In this document: positions 28,154 to 36,899 of the stretch, piece by piece
Layout: each line of letters begins with the position of its first letter
How positions within the stretch are numbered: position 1 is the first letter of the stretch
DNA from: Mollicutes bacterium
Lineage (GTDB): Bacteria; Bacillota_I; Bacilli_A; Izemoplasmatales; Izemoplasmataceae
Length of the DNA: 64,000 nucleotides
NCBI GenBank assembly: GCA_003551005.1
Contig: PULR01000039.1
Span: 1-64,000, forward strand
Direction: 5' to 3'
Program-made: the position numbers and the translations under genes
Notes under the pieces: generated by a model
What the model saw: the letters and a program-made list of their open reading frames with translations, nothing else
The model's database searches: none
Told to the model about the DNA's origin: nothing

Positions 28154-28891
28154 TCAGTTCTGCAGGTATTTTTCCAAGTAGAGCATCAGCGATTCACGGG
28201 ATATGTCTTTATCGAGATAGCCTTCGATGGCGATGCTGATCTCTCCGGTCTCCTCGCTGACCAGGACAGTCAGGGAATCCGTCACCTCGCTGATGCCGAT
28301 AGCTGCACGATGCCGGGATCCATAGTATTTCGGGATGTCGGCTTTTTCGCTTGGGGGAAAATACGCCCCCGCACACTTGATTACATTTTCACGAATGATG
28401 ACTGCACCGTCGTGCAGCGGTGTATAGGGAACAAAGATACTTGAAAGCAGTTCACGGCTCAGGGCGGCGTCGACCTTGAAAGCATGCTCGATATAGGCAT
28501 CCAGAGAATCCGAGCGTTCGAATGTGATCAACGCCCCGATTTTATGACGGGATAGGTAATCCACACCGTAAAGGAGTTCATGCTTGGCGTCGTCCTCAAT
28601 TGTCTTATCAAATTTCATCCCCGTCTGCGAGGCAATCTTCAAAGACAGGGCCCTTAGTTCCGAGTTCAGCATCGTCCCTGCCACCAGCAGCAACGAGGCC
28701 AACCAGACGAAACTCACGAATGCGTTCCCGCTGCGTGCCTCCGCGAAAAAAAACCTCGCCAGCGCGAACAGCGCGACGGCTGCAACGACATAACGCATCC
28801 CGCGGAAAAGAACAGTGGGCAGGTACGGGCGGGCGACGAGGACAAAACCCCCGAATAGTAGAACCAGAACGATCAGTTCATGCTGCGCCAT
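28154..28891 (-). CDS. cdaA: Diadenylate cyclase CdaA
   Basis: CdaA makes c-di-AMP from two ATP at the membrane; the messenger controls potassium and osmotic balance. The 245-residue protein has three N-terminal membrane helices, then the DAC domain with DGAVII near residue 160 and the catalytic RHR in GSRHRAAIGISE near 195. The ATG at 28891 has AGAGGTGG 4 bases upstream; ten codons further upstream are also open but lack such a site. It heads the nine-to-ten gene leftward operon that ends with pgpA. The usual partners cdaR and glmM are not next to it. Confidence 0.96.
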   Translation of the reverse strand: MAQHELIVLVLLFGGFVLVARPYLPTVLFRGMRYVVAAVALFALARFFFAEARSGNAFVSFVWLASLLLVAGTMLNSELRALSLKIASQTGMKFDKTIEDDAKHELLYGVDYLSRHKIGALITFERSDSLDAYIEHAFKVDAALSRELLSSIFVPYTPLHDGAVIIRENVIKCAGAYFPPSEKADIPKYYGSRHRAAIGISEVTDSLTVLVSEETGEISIAIEGYLDKDISRESLMLYLEKYLQN

Positions 28892-28920
28892 CCAACCACC
28901 TCTTTTCCGCTTAGGATACA

Positions 28921-28939
28921 TCTGTGATTATAACACAGA
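28921..28939. repeat. Inverted repeat over the cdaA -10 box
   Basis: TCTGTG and CACAGA are perfect inverted 6-mers around ATTATAA, so the -10 of cdaA is the centre of a 19-bp dyad. This placement suits a repressor operator. It may equally be an RNA hairpin at the very 5' end of the transcript or chance. Confidence 0.4.
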
Positions 28940-28956
28940 CGTCTTCTTTTCTGTAA
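28927..28956 (-). promoter_or_regulatory. Promoter of the cdaA operon
   Basis: TTACAG and TATAAT are separated by 18 bases, and the -10 is preceded by TGT (extended -10). It is divergent from the nrdJ promoter across 215 bases. Confidence 0.65.
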
Positions 28957-29039
28957 CGGGAAGTTCTCTTCCTAAAATTCATTCAAAACGCAGAACGCCT
29001 GCTTATCTATGTTTCACAAAGCCTCTAAAATGTCAACCC

Positions 29040-29068
29040 TTCACACGGTCAATTTGCACAAGTATAAT
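29040..29068 (+). promoter_or_regulatory. Promoter of nrdJ
   Basis: TTCACA and TATAAT are separated by 17 bases, with the nrdJ binding site AAGGAGGTC about 22 bases downstream. No cobalamin riboswitch features and no clear pair of NrdR boxes were seen in the gap. Confidence 0.6.
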
Positions 29069-29105
29069 AAGTACACCCTAGTCCATCAAACAAGGAGGTC
29101 CGCCG

Positions 29106-31631
29106 ATGGGAGATTACAGCAAAGCCTACATAGAAAGGCTCAACGAGGACATTAACAAGCATTTTCCCCACCTTTCTCCAATCAAGGAGGACATGCACCG
29201 CTCGTTCGATGGTGTCTCGAGGCTGGTCATGCTGGATCGCTACAGCCAGAAGGACCTCAACTTGAAGACGCTTCATGAAGGGGATCTGGTTCTGACGGTC
29301 GTACGGGAGGACCCCAAGTTTCCAGCCCGCGGCATCGGCACAATCAAAGCTATCGAAGGGGATACGGTCCATATCCGTATCGAGGATGAATTCCTGCCGA
29401 ACACCGAAGATGCGGATGATCAAGGCATCATCCAGCGACCCAAGGGCCGTATCGACAAGCCGCTCGAACTATACTTTGAGCAAATCGCGAAACGGGTCTC
29501 CTCGCATCTGGGCGCAGAAGACGGCGAATCCGTCGTCGAAGCCTTCCATGAAGAAATCGCCGAACTGAATCTCGTCCCGGCCGGACGCATCCTCTTCGGC
29601 GCCGGCTCAGAGACGGAGGGCACCTATTTCAACTGTTTTGTCATGCCGTTCATCGATGATTCGAGGGGCGGCATCGCCGATCACCGCAAACAAGTGATGG
29701 AAATCATGAGCCGGGGTGGAGGCGTCGGTACGAACGGCTCCACATTGAGACCCAAGAACGCTCTCGCCAAGGGCGTGAACGGAAAATCGAGCGGCGCGGT
29801 CAGCTGGCTCAACGATCTCTCCGCACTCACGCATCTCGTCGAGCAGGGCGGCTCCCGCAGAGGGGCGCAGATGATCATGCTCGCCGATTGGCACCCCGAC
29901 ATCATTGAGTTCATCGTCTCGAAAATGCAGAACCCGAAAATCCTGCAGTTTCTAAGCGAAACCATCGAGGACCCTCTCATTCGCGACACGGCACAGAAGA
30001 AACTGAAATTCATCCCCCTCAGCGAAGAAGAGGCGGAAATCAACGAATACATTCTCGAGCGCGCACGTCAGAACCCTGATGAGTTCTCGAAACAAATCGT
30101 CGACAAGGCGTTCGAACGCTTGAACAAAGGCGGTCATTATGAAATCGAGGACGAGGACTTCCTCAGCGGCGCCAACATTTCGGTCGCCATCACCGACGAT
30201 TTCATGCGGGCATTAGAGAACGATGAGGTTCATGAACTGCGCTTCCCGGACGTCGACAGCTATGAAGGGCAGGAGAAAGCGGACTACGACCGGCTCTGGT
30301 CAAAGGTCGGAGACGTCCGGGAGTGGGAAGCGATGGGCTACAAGACCAAAGTCCACTACAAAGTCCGCGCAAAAGACCTGTGGAATCTCATCAACATCTG
30401 TGCGACCTATTCCGCGGAGCCCGGCATCTTCTTCATCGACAACGCCAACAACAAGACGAACGCCATCGGCTACGGCCAGAAAGTCGTCTGCACCAACCCT
30501 TGCGGAGAGCAGCCGCTCGCTCCCTACTCCGTGTGCAACCTCTCCGCGATCAACCTTGCCAACATGGTCGATCAGAAGAACAAGGACGTCGACTACGAGA
30601 AGCTCGGACGTACGGTCTCCCGGGCTGTCCGTCTGCTCGACAACGTGATCGACAAGACACACTATTTCCTTGAGGAGAACCGCAACCAGGCCCTTGGGGA
30701 ACGCCGCATCGGCCTAGGTGTGATGGGGCTGCACGATCTGCTCATCTGGTGCAACCGCCGATACGGCGCCGACGACGGCATCGCCTTCATCGACAAGCTG
30801 TTCCGCTTCATCGCCACAAAAGCCTATGAAGCCAGCATCGAGCTGGCCAAAGAGAAGGGGCCGTTCCCCTTCCTCGAAACAGAAGGCGACCGCGAACGCT
30901 TCATCAACAGCGGCTACATGCAGACCATGCCCGAATCCATCCGGGAGGGCGTCCGCAAGCATGGGATCCGCAATTCCCATCTGCTCACCATCGCACCGAC
31001 GGGGTCGACCGGCACCATGGTCGGCGTCTCGACAGGCCTTGAGCCCTATTTCGCCTTCAGCTATTTCCGCAGCGGCCGTCTGGGCAAATTCATAGAAGTC
31101 AACGCAAAAATCGTCGAGGATTACCTTGAAGCCTATCCCGGCTACACGAAGGACACCCTGCCGGACACCTTCCGCAGCGCGATGGACCTCTCCCCTGAAG
31201 AGCACGTCAAGGTCCAATGCACCATCCAGCGCTGGGTCGATTCCTCCATCTCGAAGACGGTCAACGCCCCGAAGGGCTATAGCGTCGAAGAAGTTGAACA
31301 GATCTACCGCCGGCTCTATCATTGCGGCGCAAAAGGTGGAACCGTCTATGTCGACGGGTCTCGCGACGCCCAGGTCCTCACGCTCAAGAAGGATGACAGG
31401 CAAGGAGGCAAGCAGGTCGATATCCAGGACCTCGGACTGGATGTCGAGGAAGAACCCGAACCGAAGAAGAAAGACCCGAAAATCCCCGGACAGCGGGCGG
31501 ACCGACAGGACCGCAACATCGGCGTCGAAGTCGGCGACCTCTGTCCTGTCTGCCTTGAAGGCACTGTCAAGGACCTCGGCGGATGCCACACCTGCACCAA
31601 CTGCAATGCACAGCTTAAATGCGGATTGTAA
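29106..31631 (+). CDS. nrdJ: Adenosylcobalamin-dependent ribonucleoside-diphosphate reductase
   Basis: A class II reductase that makes deoxyribonucleotides using a radical from coenzyme B12, with or without oxygen. In the 841 residues, catalytic elements are TYFNCFVMPF near 178 (redox Cys), NPCGEQPLAPYSVCNLS near 463 (Asn, thiyl Cys, Glu) and APTGSTGTMVGVSTG near 632 (phosphate loop). The C-terminal 80 residues are a charged linker and a zinc-ribbon-like end (CPVC..CHTCTNC..KCGL) as in NrdJ. There is no partner NrdB. The gene is monocistronic. Confidence 0.96.
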   Translation: MGDYSKAYIERLNEDINKHFPHLSPIKEDMHRSFDGVSRLVMLDRYSQKDLNLKTLHEGDLVLTVVREDPKFPARGIGTIKAIEGDTVHIRIEDEFLPNTEDADDQGIIQRPKGRIDKPLELYFEQIAKRVSSHLGAEDGESVVEAFHEEIAELNLVPAGRILFGAGSETEGTYFNCFVMPFIDDSRGGIADHRKQVMEIMSRGGGVGTNGSTLRPKNALAKGVNGKSSGAVSWLNDLSALTHLVEQGGSRRGAQMIMLADWHPDIIEFIVSKMQNPKILQFLSETIEDPLIRDTAQKKLKFIPLSEEEAEINEYILERARQNPDEFSKQIVDKAFERLNKGGHYEIEDEDFLSGANISVAITDDFMRALENDEVHELRFPDVDSYEGQEKADYDRLWSKVGDVREWEAMGYKTKVHYKVRAKDLWNLINICATYSAEPGIFFIDNANNKTNAIGYGQKVVCTNPCGEQPLAPYSVCNLSAINLANMVDQKNKDVDYEKLGRTVSRAVRLLDNVIDKTHYFLEENRNQALGERRIGLGVMGLHDLLIWCNRRYGADDGIAFIDKLFRFIATKAYEASIELAKEKGPFPFLETEGDRERFINSGYMQTMPESIREGVRKHGIRNSHLLTIAPTGSTGTMVGVSTGLEPYFAFSYFRSGRLGKFIEVNAKIVEDYLEAYPGYTKDTLPDTFRSAMDLSPEEHVKVQCTIQRWVDSSISKTVNAPKGYSVEEVEQIYRRLYHCGAKGGTVYVDGSRDAQVLTLKKDDRQGGKQVDIQDLGLDVEEEPEPKKKDPKIPGQRADRQDRNIGVEVGDLCPVCLEGTVKDLGGCHTCTNCNAQLKCGL

Positions 31632-31655
31632 AAAGGCGCCTCGCGCCTTTTTTTG
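31630..31655 (+). terminator. Terminator of nrdJ
   Basis: AAAGGCGC/GCGCCTTT with a short loop is followed by a run of T. It begins at the nrdJ stop codon. Confidence 0.9.
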
Positions 31656-31680
31656 TGCCTTCTGCAAATCGTGTTACACT
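31653..31680 (+). promoter_or_regulatory. Promoter of hflX
   Basis: TTGTGC and TACACT are separated by 16 bases, with TGT before the -10. The -35 overlaps the T-tail of the nrdJ terminator. Confidence 0.5.
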
Positions 31681-31698
31681 AAAGATGAGGTGATCGGT

Positions 31699-32955
31699 TT
31701 GAGAAAAGCCTATGCAGTCGGTTTCCGACGACACGTGAAGAAAGACTCCCTTCGATACAGTCTCGAAGAGCTCAAGAACCTGGCCGGCTCTCTGGGGATT
31801 GATGTCATCCGTACCTTCACCCAGTCTTCCGAGCAGATCACGCCGGCCTACAAAGTCGGCACCGGCAAGCTTGAAGAGATGCGAGCCCTACTCGAAGAGG
31901 AATCGATCGACTACGTCATCTTCGATGAAGAGCTGACGAACACCCAGATTCGAAACCTCGAGGAAGTCCTCAACGTTGCAATCATCGACCGGACGTTGCT
32001 GATTCTTGAAACATTCGCCAAACGCGCCAAGACCAAGGAAGCGATGCTGCAGGTGGAGATTGCGCAGCTAAAATATCTGAAACCGAGACTCACCTCGATG
32101 CGGACATCCTTCGCCCAGCAGCAAGGCGGCATCGGCCAGAGGGGTCCGGGCGAGAAAAAACTTGAGCTCGACCGCCGCAAGATCGACCGTGACATCAACA
32201 ACCTAGAGCATCAGCTCAAGAACATCACCCGCACCCGCAAAAGCAACCGCCGTCGCCGGAAACTCTCTCCGATCAAGAACGTCGCCATCGTCGGTTATAC
32301 GAACGCCGGCAAGTCGACGCTCATGAACGCGTTGTTGAAACAGTCCAAGCACGGCCCGGAGAATAAGAGCGTCGCTGTCGAGGACCGGCTTTTCGCCACA
32401 CTTGAAACCGCGACGCGTCAGATACGTTTCAAGGAACGCAAGCCGTTCACGCTCACGGACACCATCGGCTTCATCAGCAAGCTCCCCCACGAACTTGTTG
32501 AATCCTTCAAAGCGACGCTTGAAGAGATCAGCGAGGCCGACCTTCTCCTGCATGTCGTCGATTTCTCGCACCCTTACTACCTCGATCAGGTCCAGACGAC
32601 CGAAAAGGTATTGGAAGAAATCGGCGTCGAGGATGTCGAGACGCTTTATGTCTTCAACAAAATCGACCTAAACAACGCCGTGCTGCCGCCAAATTTCCAA
32701 CCCGCCATCAAAGTCTCCCTCAAGGACGGCACCAACCTCGACACGCTCGTCGAAACCATCAACGAGATGCTCTTCAGGGACGATGCCGTCATCGTCTATT
32801 CCATTCCCCAGGACAAAGGTGAGATTGTACACATGCTCAACGAGTACGCGGAGATTCTCGATAAGGAGTATGAAAACAATACAGTCCGCATTCGTGCGCG
32901 GGTATCGAAGCCGCTTCGTGAAGACCTTCGTCCCTATGAGCTTCGCCCAGAATAA
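31699..32955 (+). CDS. hflX: GTPase HflX
   Basis: HflX is a ribosome-binding GTPase that splits stalled 70S ribosomes, mainly under stress. The 418-residue protein has the HflX N-terminal domain (YKVGTGKLEEM near residue 52; RGPGEKKLELDRR near 148), then G1 VGYTNAGKSTL near 200, the switch DTIGFISKLPHEL near 258, and NKIDL near 320. The start is TTG at 31699, 4 bases behind GAGGTGAT; the same frame stays open further upstream inside nrdJ but is not coding. Confidence 0.95.
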   Translation: MRKAYAVGFRRHVKKDSLRYSLEELKNLAGSLGIDVIRTFTQSSEQITPAYKVGTGKLEEMRALLEEESIDYVIFDEELTNTQIRNLEEVLNVAIIDRTLLILETFAKRAKTKEAMLQVEIAQLKYLKPRLTSMRTSFAQQQGGIGQRGPGEKKLELDRRKIDRDINNLEHQLKNITRTRKSNRRRRKLSPIKNVAIVGYTNAGKSTLMNALLKQSKHGPENKSVAVEDRLFATLETATRQIRFKERKPFTLTDTIGFISKLPHELVESFKATLEEISEADLLLHVVDFSHPYYLDQVQTTEKVLEEIGVEDVETLYVFNKIDLNNAVLPPNFQPAIKVSLKDGTNLDTLVETINEMLFRDDAVIVYSIPQDKGEIVHMLNEYAEILDKEYENNTVRIRARVSKPLREDLRPYELRPE

Positions 32956-32977
32956 AAAAGCCCGTGAGGGCTTTTTT
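32954..32977. terminator. Bidirectional terminator between hflX and dus
   Basis: AAAAAAGCCC/GGGCTTTTTT with a GTGA loop ends both convergent genes. It lies directly at the stop codons of both. Confidence 0.9.
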
Positions 32978-33954
32978 CACGAGCCTGGAGGGTTGCCCCT
33001 CTGGTAGGCTTTGAGCAACTCATCGAGTTCCGCAAGGGTCTCGATGCGGTTCATGTGCCTTTTATAAGGCGCGCTCCCGGGCTGGCCTTTGAAATACCGG
33101 GGGACGTGCGCCCGCATTTCGCGGACGGCGACGTTCTCGCCTTTTTCCTTCGATAGAAGCTGCGCGTGGCGCTTGATGAGCGCGAGACGCGCTTCTAAAG
33201 CGGGCGGTGGCGGTGGCTTGCTGCCCCGCAGATAAGCATCAATCCGGCCAAGGAGCCAGGGATCGCCCCACAGCGCACGACCGACCATGACAGCTTCTAC
33301 GCCCGTGTTCTCAATCATGCGCCTGGCGTCCTCGGGAGACTGGATGTCGCCGTTACCGATCACAGGAATACCCACGGCGCGGACGACTTCCCGGATGACG
33401 CCATGATCGGTCGTCCCGCGGTACATCTGGCTTCTTGTGCGCCCATGGACAGCGACAGCGGCCGCTCCCTCTTCCTCGGCGATCCGCGCAATCTCTGGCG
33501 CGTTGATGGAGTCAAAATCCCATCCGGAGCGCATCTTCACCGTCACCGGTCGATCAGCGTTCTCGACGAGCGCCCTCAGCACTTTCCTGGCTGTCTCCTT
33601 ATCACGCATCAATGCGGCGCCGCCGTTCTTTCGGACGACTTTCTCCACAGGGCAGCCCATGTTCAAATCCAAAACCACGGCCCGGCTACGGCTGCACGCT
33701 AGACGAGCCGCTTCACCCATCGCCTTCGGGTCCGAGCCGAATAGCTGAAGGACGACGTTCCCTTCTTCCTTATCGACCTTGAGCATCTCCAGAGTGCGGT
33801 CGTTGCGATACTGCAGGCCCTTGTCGCTGACCATCTCCGTGTAGAGCAAGCCTTTGCTGAAGGAAGCGAGGATCTGTCGATAGGCTTTGTCCGTAACCCC
33901 CGCCATCGGAGCGACAACGACAGGGTGTGCTGCAAGGTGTTTGGCTATGTCCAT
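32977..33954 (-). CDS. dus: tRNA-dihydrouridine synthase
   Basis: An FMN-dependent enzyme that reduces uridine to dihydrouridine in tRNA D-loops. The 325-residue TIM barrel starts with PVVVAPMAGVTDKAYR, has VVLQLFGSDP near residue 68, the catalytic Cys in LDLNMGCPVEKVVRKNGG near 97 and GNGDIQSPEDA near 198. GAGGAGG lies about 10 bases before the ATG at 33954. It is a single gene with its own promoter, divergent from hslO. Confidence 0.95.
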   Translation of the reverse strand: MDIAKHLAAHPVVVAPMAGVTDKAYRQILASFSKGLLYTEMVSDKGLQYRNDRTLEMLKVDKEEGNVVLQLFGSDPKAMGEAARLACSRSRAVVLDLNMGCPVEKVVRKNGGAALMRDKETARKVLRALVENADRPVTVKMRSGWDFDSINAPEIARIAEEEGAAAVAVHGRTRSQMYRGTTDHGVIREVVRAVGIPVIGNGDIQSPEDARRMIENTGVEAVMVGRALWGDPWLLGRIDAYLRGSKPPPPPALEARLALIKRHAQLLSKEKGENVAVREMRAHVPRYFKGQPGSAPYKRHMNRIETLAELDELLKAYQRGNPPGS

Positions 33955-33978
33955 GGATACATTTCCTCCTCTTAAGCT

Positions 33979-34007
33979 ATTTTCGCACGGAAAGGGCGGT
34001 TGTTCAA
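33979..34007 (-). promoter_or_regulatory. Promoter of dus
   Basis: TTGAAC and GAAAAT are separated by 17 bases. The -10 is poor; no better alternative is in the 102-base gap shared with hslO. Confidence 0.4.
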
Positions 34008-34011
34008 CCTT

Positions 34012-34040
34012 TTCCATTTTTTATATCCGCGTGCTATAAT
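34012..34040 (+). promoter_or_regulatory. Promoter of hslO
   Basis: TGC-TATAAT is an extended -10. The -35 (TTCCAT, 17-base spacing) is weak. Confidence 0.6.
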
Positions 34041-34056
34041 AACAAAAGGTGATACT

Positions 34057-34932
34057 ATGGAAGACTATTTGGCAAAAGCCTACGCGTTCGGGGGGACTGT
34101 GCGCCTCTACGCCGCCCGCACGACCGGCCTGGTCTACGAGGCGCAGAAAATCCATGACCTGTGGCCGACGGCCAGCGTGGCCCTGGGCAGACTCCTCACC
34201 GGAAGCGTCATCATGGGCGCGATGTATGAAGAGGGCAACGAGCTGACCCTTCGCATCCAGGGAGACGGACCTCTAGAGGGCATGGTCGCCACCACCAACG
34301 CCAGTGGCGAGGTCCGCGGCTATGTCGGCAACCCGCATGTCTTCATGCAGGGGAAGGACAAGCTGCCGATCGCCCAGGCGGTGGGCAACGGCGAGATGCA
34401 TGTCACGAAGGACTTGAAAGTCCGGGACATCTTCACCAGCAGCATCAAGATCCAAAGCGGAGAGATTGCCGAGGATTTCGCCTACTATTTCACGGCCAGC
34501 GAACAAATTCCTTCCGCCGTCGCGATCGGTGTCGAAGTCGGAACCGAAAACGACATCCAGCATGCCGGCGGGTTCATCCTGCAGCGGATGCCCGGCTGTC
34601 CCGAGGAGACAATCCAGCGTATCGAGAACCGCCTGTCAAGTCTACCCGAAATCACGGAGCTGCTCAGGGACGGCCATTCGCCGGAAGCCATCATCCAGGC
34701 CATCGCCGATGATGACCATCAGCTGCTTCACACGATGCGCCTTTCCTATACGTGCAACTGCAACCGCGAAAACTTTGAACGCGGACTGATCTCGCTCGGG
34801 AAGCAGCAACTGAAGAAACTGCTCGAAGAAGACGGCCACATCGAGACCGTGTGCCACTTCTGCCGCACGCAGTACCAGTTCAACGCCAAGGATATCCGCC
34901 GTCTCATCGATGCCACGCAGCGGAACCGCTGA
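34057..34932 (+). CDS. hslO: Redox-regulated chaperone Hsp33
   Basis: Hsp33 is a holdase that becomes active when its zinc site is oxidised. The 291 residues contain the N-terminal beta domain and at the end the four zinc cysteines in TCNCN (about residue 233) and CHFC (about 268), which form the redox switch. AAAGGTGA precedes the ATG at 34057 by 4 bases. It is monocistronic. Confidence 0.96.
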   Translation: MEDYLAKAYAFGGTVRLYAARTTGLVYEAQKIHDLWPTASVALGRLLTGSVIMGAMYEEGNELTLRIQGDGPLEGMVATTNASGEVRGYVGNPHVFMQGKDKLPIAQAVGNGEMHVTKDLKVRDIFTSSIKIQSGEIAEDFAYYFTASEQIPSAVAIGVEVGTENDIQHAGGFILQRMPGCPEETIQRIENRLSSLPEITELLRDGHSPEAIIQAIADDDHQLLHTMRLSYTCNCNRENFERGLISLGKQQLKKLLEEDGHIETVCHFCRTQYQFNAKDIRRLIDATQRNR

Positions 34933-34939
34933 GCAATAG

Positions 34940-34964
34940 AAAAGGCCACCGGGTGGCCTTTTTT
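34940..34964. terminator. Bidirectional terminator between hslO and glyA
   Basis: AAAAGGCCA/TGGCCTTTT with a 5-base loop and T-runs on each strand. It lies between the convergent hslO and glyA stop codons. Confidence 0.88.
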
Positions 34965-36205
34965 CATCGGTAGAGCGGATAGGTCTCCGTCAACGTGCGG
35001 ACACGGTCGCGGACATCCTCGAGAGTCGCTTCGTCCTCGGGATGCAGGAGTGTGTCGCGGATCAACCGCGCCACCGCCCGCATCGCATCCTTGGTGAACC
35101 CCCGTGTGGTGAGCGCCGGCGTGCCCAGGCGGATACCGCTCGTGACAAAGGGTTTCTCGGTGTCGTTGGGCACCGTGTTTTTGTTGCAGGTGATGTGGAC
35201 GCTCTCGAGCACTTCCTCCGCGTCCTTGCCCGTCAGGCCTGTGAGGGACTTGACCTCGACGAGGACGAGATGGTTGTCGGTTCCTTCACTGACCACCTTG
35301 AACCCGAGCTTCATCAGCTCATCCGCGAACGCCCGGGCATTCTCGACGACGCGGCGCTGATAGTCCTTGAACTCGCTTGAGAGCGCCTCTTGGAAGGCGG
35401 CGGCCTTGGCGGCGATGATGTGCATCAAAGGCCCGCCCTGGATGCCGGGGAAGACGACGCGGTTGATCGCCTTGTAGAGCTCCTTGTCGTTAGTCAGCAC
35501 TATACCGCCACGAGGTCCGCGCAGCGTCTTGTGCGTGGTCGACGTGACGACGTGTGCATGATCGCAGGGGTTGTTGTGGAGTCCGGCAGCCACAAGACCG
35601 GCGATGTGGGCCATATCGACCATCAGATAGGCGCCGACCTCATCTGCGATCTGGCGGAACCGTGCAAAATCGATTTCCCGTGAATAGGCGCTCGCGCCGG
35701 CGACGATGAGCTTGGGCTTGATCTCCCTGGCCTGCTTGAGCACGCTTTCGTAATCGATGCGTTCCGTCTTCGGGTCGACCCCGTAGCTGTGGAACGTATA
35801 GTCGATACCACTGAAATTGAGCGGATGTCCGTGTGTCAGATGCCCGCCATGGTCCAAGCTCATGCCGAGCACGTGGTCCCCGTGTTCGAGCAGGGCGCGA
35901 TAGGCGGCCATGTTGGCGGTCGAGCCCGAATGGGGCTGGACGTTGGCGTAACGGACGTCGAAGAGTTCCTTCGCCCGTTTCCTAGCGAGGTTTTCTGCGG
36001 TATCGACATGCTTGCAGCCGCCATAGTAGCGGCGACCGGGATACCCTTCGGCGTACTTGTTCGTCAGTATGCTTCCATCGACCTCGAGTATGGCCTCGGA
36101 GACGAAGTTCTCGCTAGCGATGAGCTCGAGATGTCGTTCCTGGCGTTCCTTTTCCTCTTCCATGGCGGCATGGAGTTCAGGGTCCTGTTTCTTCAATTTT
36201 TCCAT
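34964..36205 (-). CDS. glyA: Serine hydroxymethyltransferase
   Basis: GlyA converts serine and THF to glycine and 5,10-methylene-THF. The 413-residue PLP enzyme has the family start [28 protein letters not shown] near residue 92 and the PLP lysine in [14 protein letters not shown] near 226. AAGGAGGATACAA precedes the ATG. It is the last gene of a leftward one-carbon operon and overlaps the upstream lit-like gene by 29 bases, so its ribosome binding site lies within that gene. Confidence 0.97.
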   Translation of the reverse strand: MEKLKKQDPELHAAMEEEKERQERHLELIASENFVSEAILEVDGSILTNKYAEGYPGRRYYGGCKHVDTAENLARKRAKELFDVRYANVQPHSGSTANMAAYRALLEHGDHVLGMSLDHGGHLTHGHPLNFSGIDYTFHSYGVDPKTERIDYESVLKQAREIKPKLIVAGASAYSREIDFARFRQIADEVGAYLMVDMAHIAGLVAAGLHNNPCDHAHVVTSTTHKTLRGPRGGIVLTNDKELYKAINRVVFPGIQGGPLMHIIAAKAAAFQEALSSEFKDYQRRVVENARAFADELMKLGFKVVSEGTDNHLVLVEVKSLTGLTGKDAEEVLESVHITCNKNTVPNDTEKPFVTSGIRLGTPALTTRGFTKDAMRAVARLIRDTLLHPEDEATLEDVRDRVRTLTETYPLYR

Positions 36206-36875
36206 TTGTATCCTCCTTCGCGAGTATCCGTGGCTTGATGTAACGCTGGTTCACCCACATGATGGCGACGATGCTGGCGGCTAGAAGCGCGAGTACAATC
36301 AGACCGCTGATGAACCAGAAAGATCCGGGCACGAAACGGCACATGACATCGTCGGGTCCGCAGGTCCACGGGGCGGGATCATCGAAAGGCAGATCGAAAA
36401 GCAGCACGTGGAAATAATGGAAGAACGAGCCGAAATCGACCACCATCCAGGCCCCGACGAAGAGTGTGAAGAAAAGCGGTACATAATAGATGTCGCGCAG
36501 CGTCTCATAAAGGAGCCGAGGCGTCTTCCTGGCCATGAGCGTGAGCGAAGCTGCCACGATGAGGGCCCCCGCCAGGCCAAGGACCCGTATGCCGGTGTAG
36601 ACCGTGCGGACATCCTGCATGTGCAGAATCTCGTTCTCGTTCATCACCGGCTCCTCGTCCCCGGGATAGGCCCCGAATTCAAGGTCGTCACTGAGATAGT
36701 TCATGTAGGCGGTGATGTTGCGGTTGAAATAGCTGTAATCGAAATCCACTTCGTCGTGCTCCGCATGCAGACCTTCATGAAGCGCAAGATAGGGATATGT
36801 GGTCAAAAGGGAGGCGAAAAGGGCGATGAGGAACACCGGCGTGAAGAGTGAAACCAGGTATTTCAGTATGCGCAT
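36177..36875 (-). CDS. lit: Lit-family lipoprotein intramolecular transacylase (DUF1461)
   Basis: A 232-residue membrane protein with about four helices (residues 9-28, 95-113, 130-150, 188-210) and large outside loops. It fits the TIGR01906/DUF1461 family: [10 protein letters not shown] with His85 after the first large loop, and [11 protein letters not shown] with His153 and His156 after a helix. In Enterococcus, Lit of this family moves an acyl chain within the lipoprotein Cys to give lyso-form lipoproteins, and two conserved His are important. The assignment rests on this pattern. Genes for Lgt and several lipoproteins are in this window. It lies between folD and glyA, an unrelated pathway. 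Confidence 0.75.
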   Translation of the reverse strand: MRILKYLVSLFTPVFLIALFASLLTTYPYLALHEGLHAEHDEVDFDYSYFNRNITAYMNYLSDDLEFGAYPGDEEPVMNENEILHMQDVRTVYTGIRVLGLAGALIVAASLTLMARKTPRLLYETLRDIYYVPLFFTLFVGAWMVVDFGSFFHYFHVLLFDLPFDDPAPWTCGPDDVMCRFVPGSFWFISGLIVLALLAASIVAIMWVNQRYIKPRILAKEDTNGKIEETGP

Positions 36876-36899
36876 GCCGGACCCTCCCTCGGATCTGCG

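Noticed and set aside
28940..29105. Cobalamin riboswitch upstream of nrdJ
   Set aside because: The transcript leader is only about 35 bases and no B12-box is visible.
30714..31667. 317-codon frame antisense to nrdJ
   Set aside because: Antisense shadow; composition and lack of start signals do not support a gene.
31126..31698. Long in-frame upstream extension of hflX
   Set aside because: This stretch overlaps the end of nrdJ in another frame and is low-complexity Arg/Ser/Lys; the real start is the TTG at 31699 with a strong binding site.
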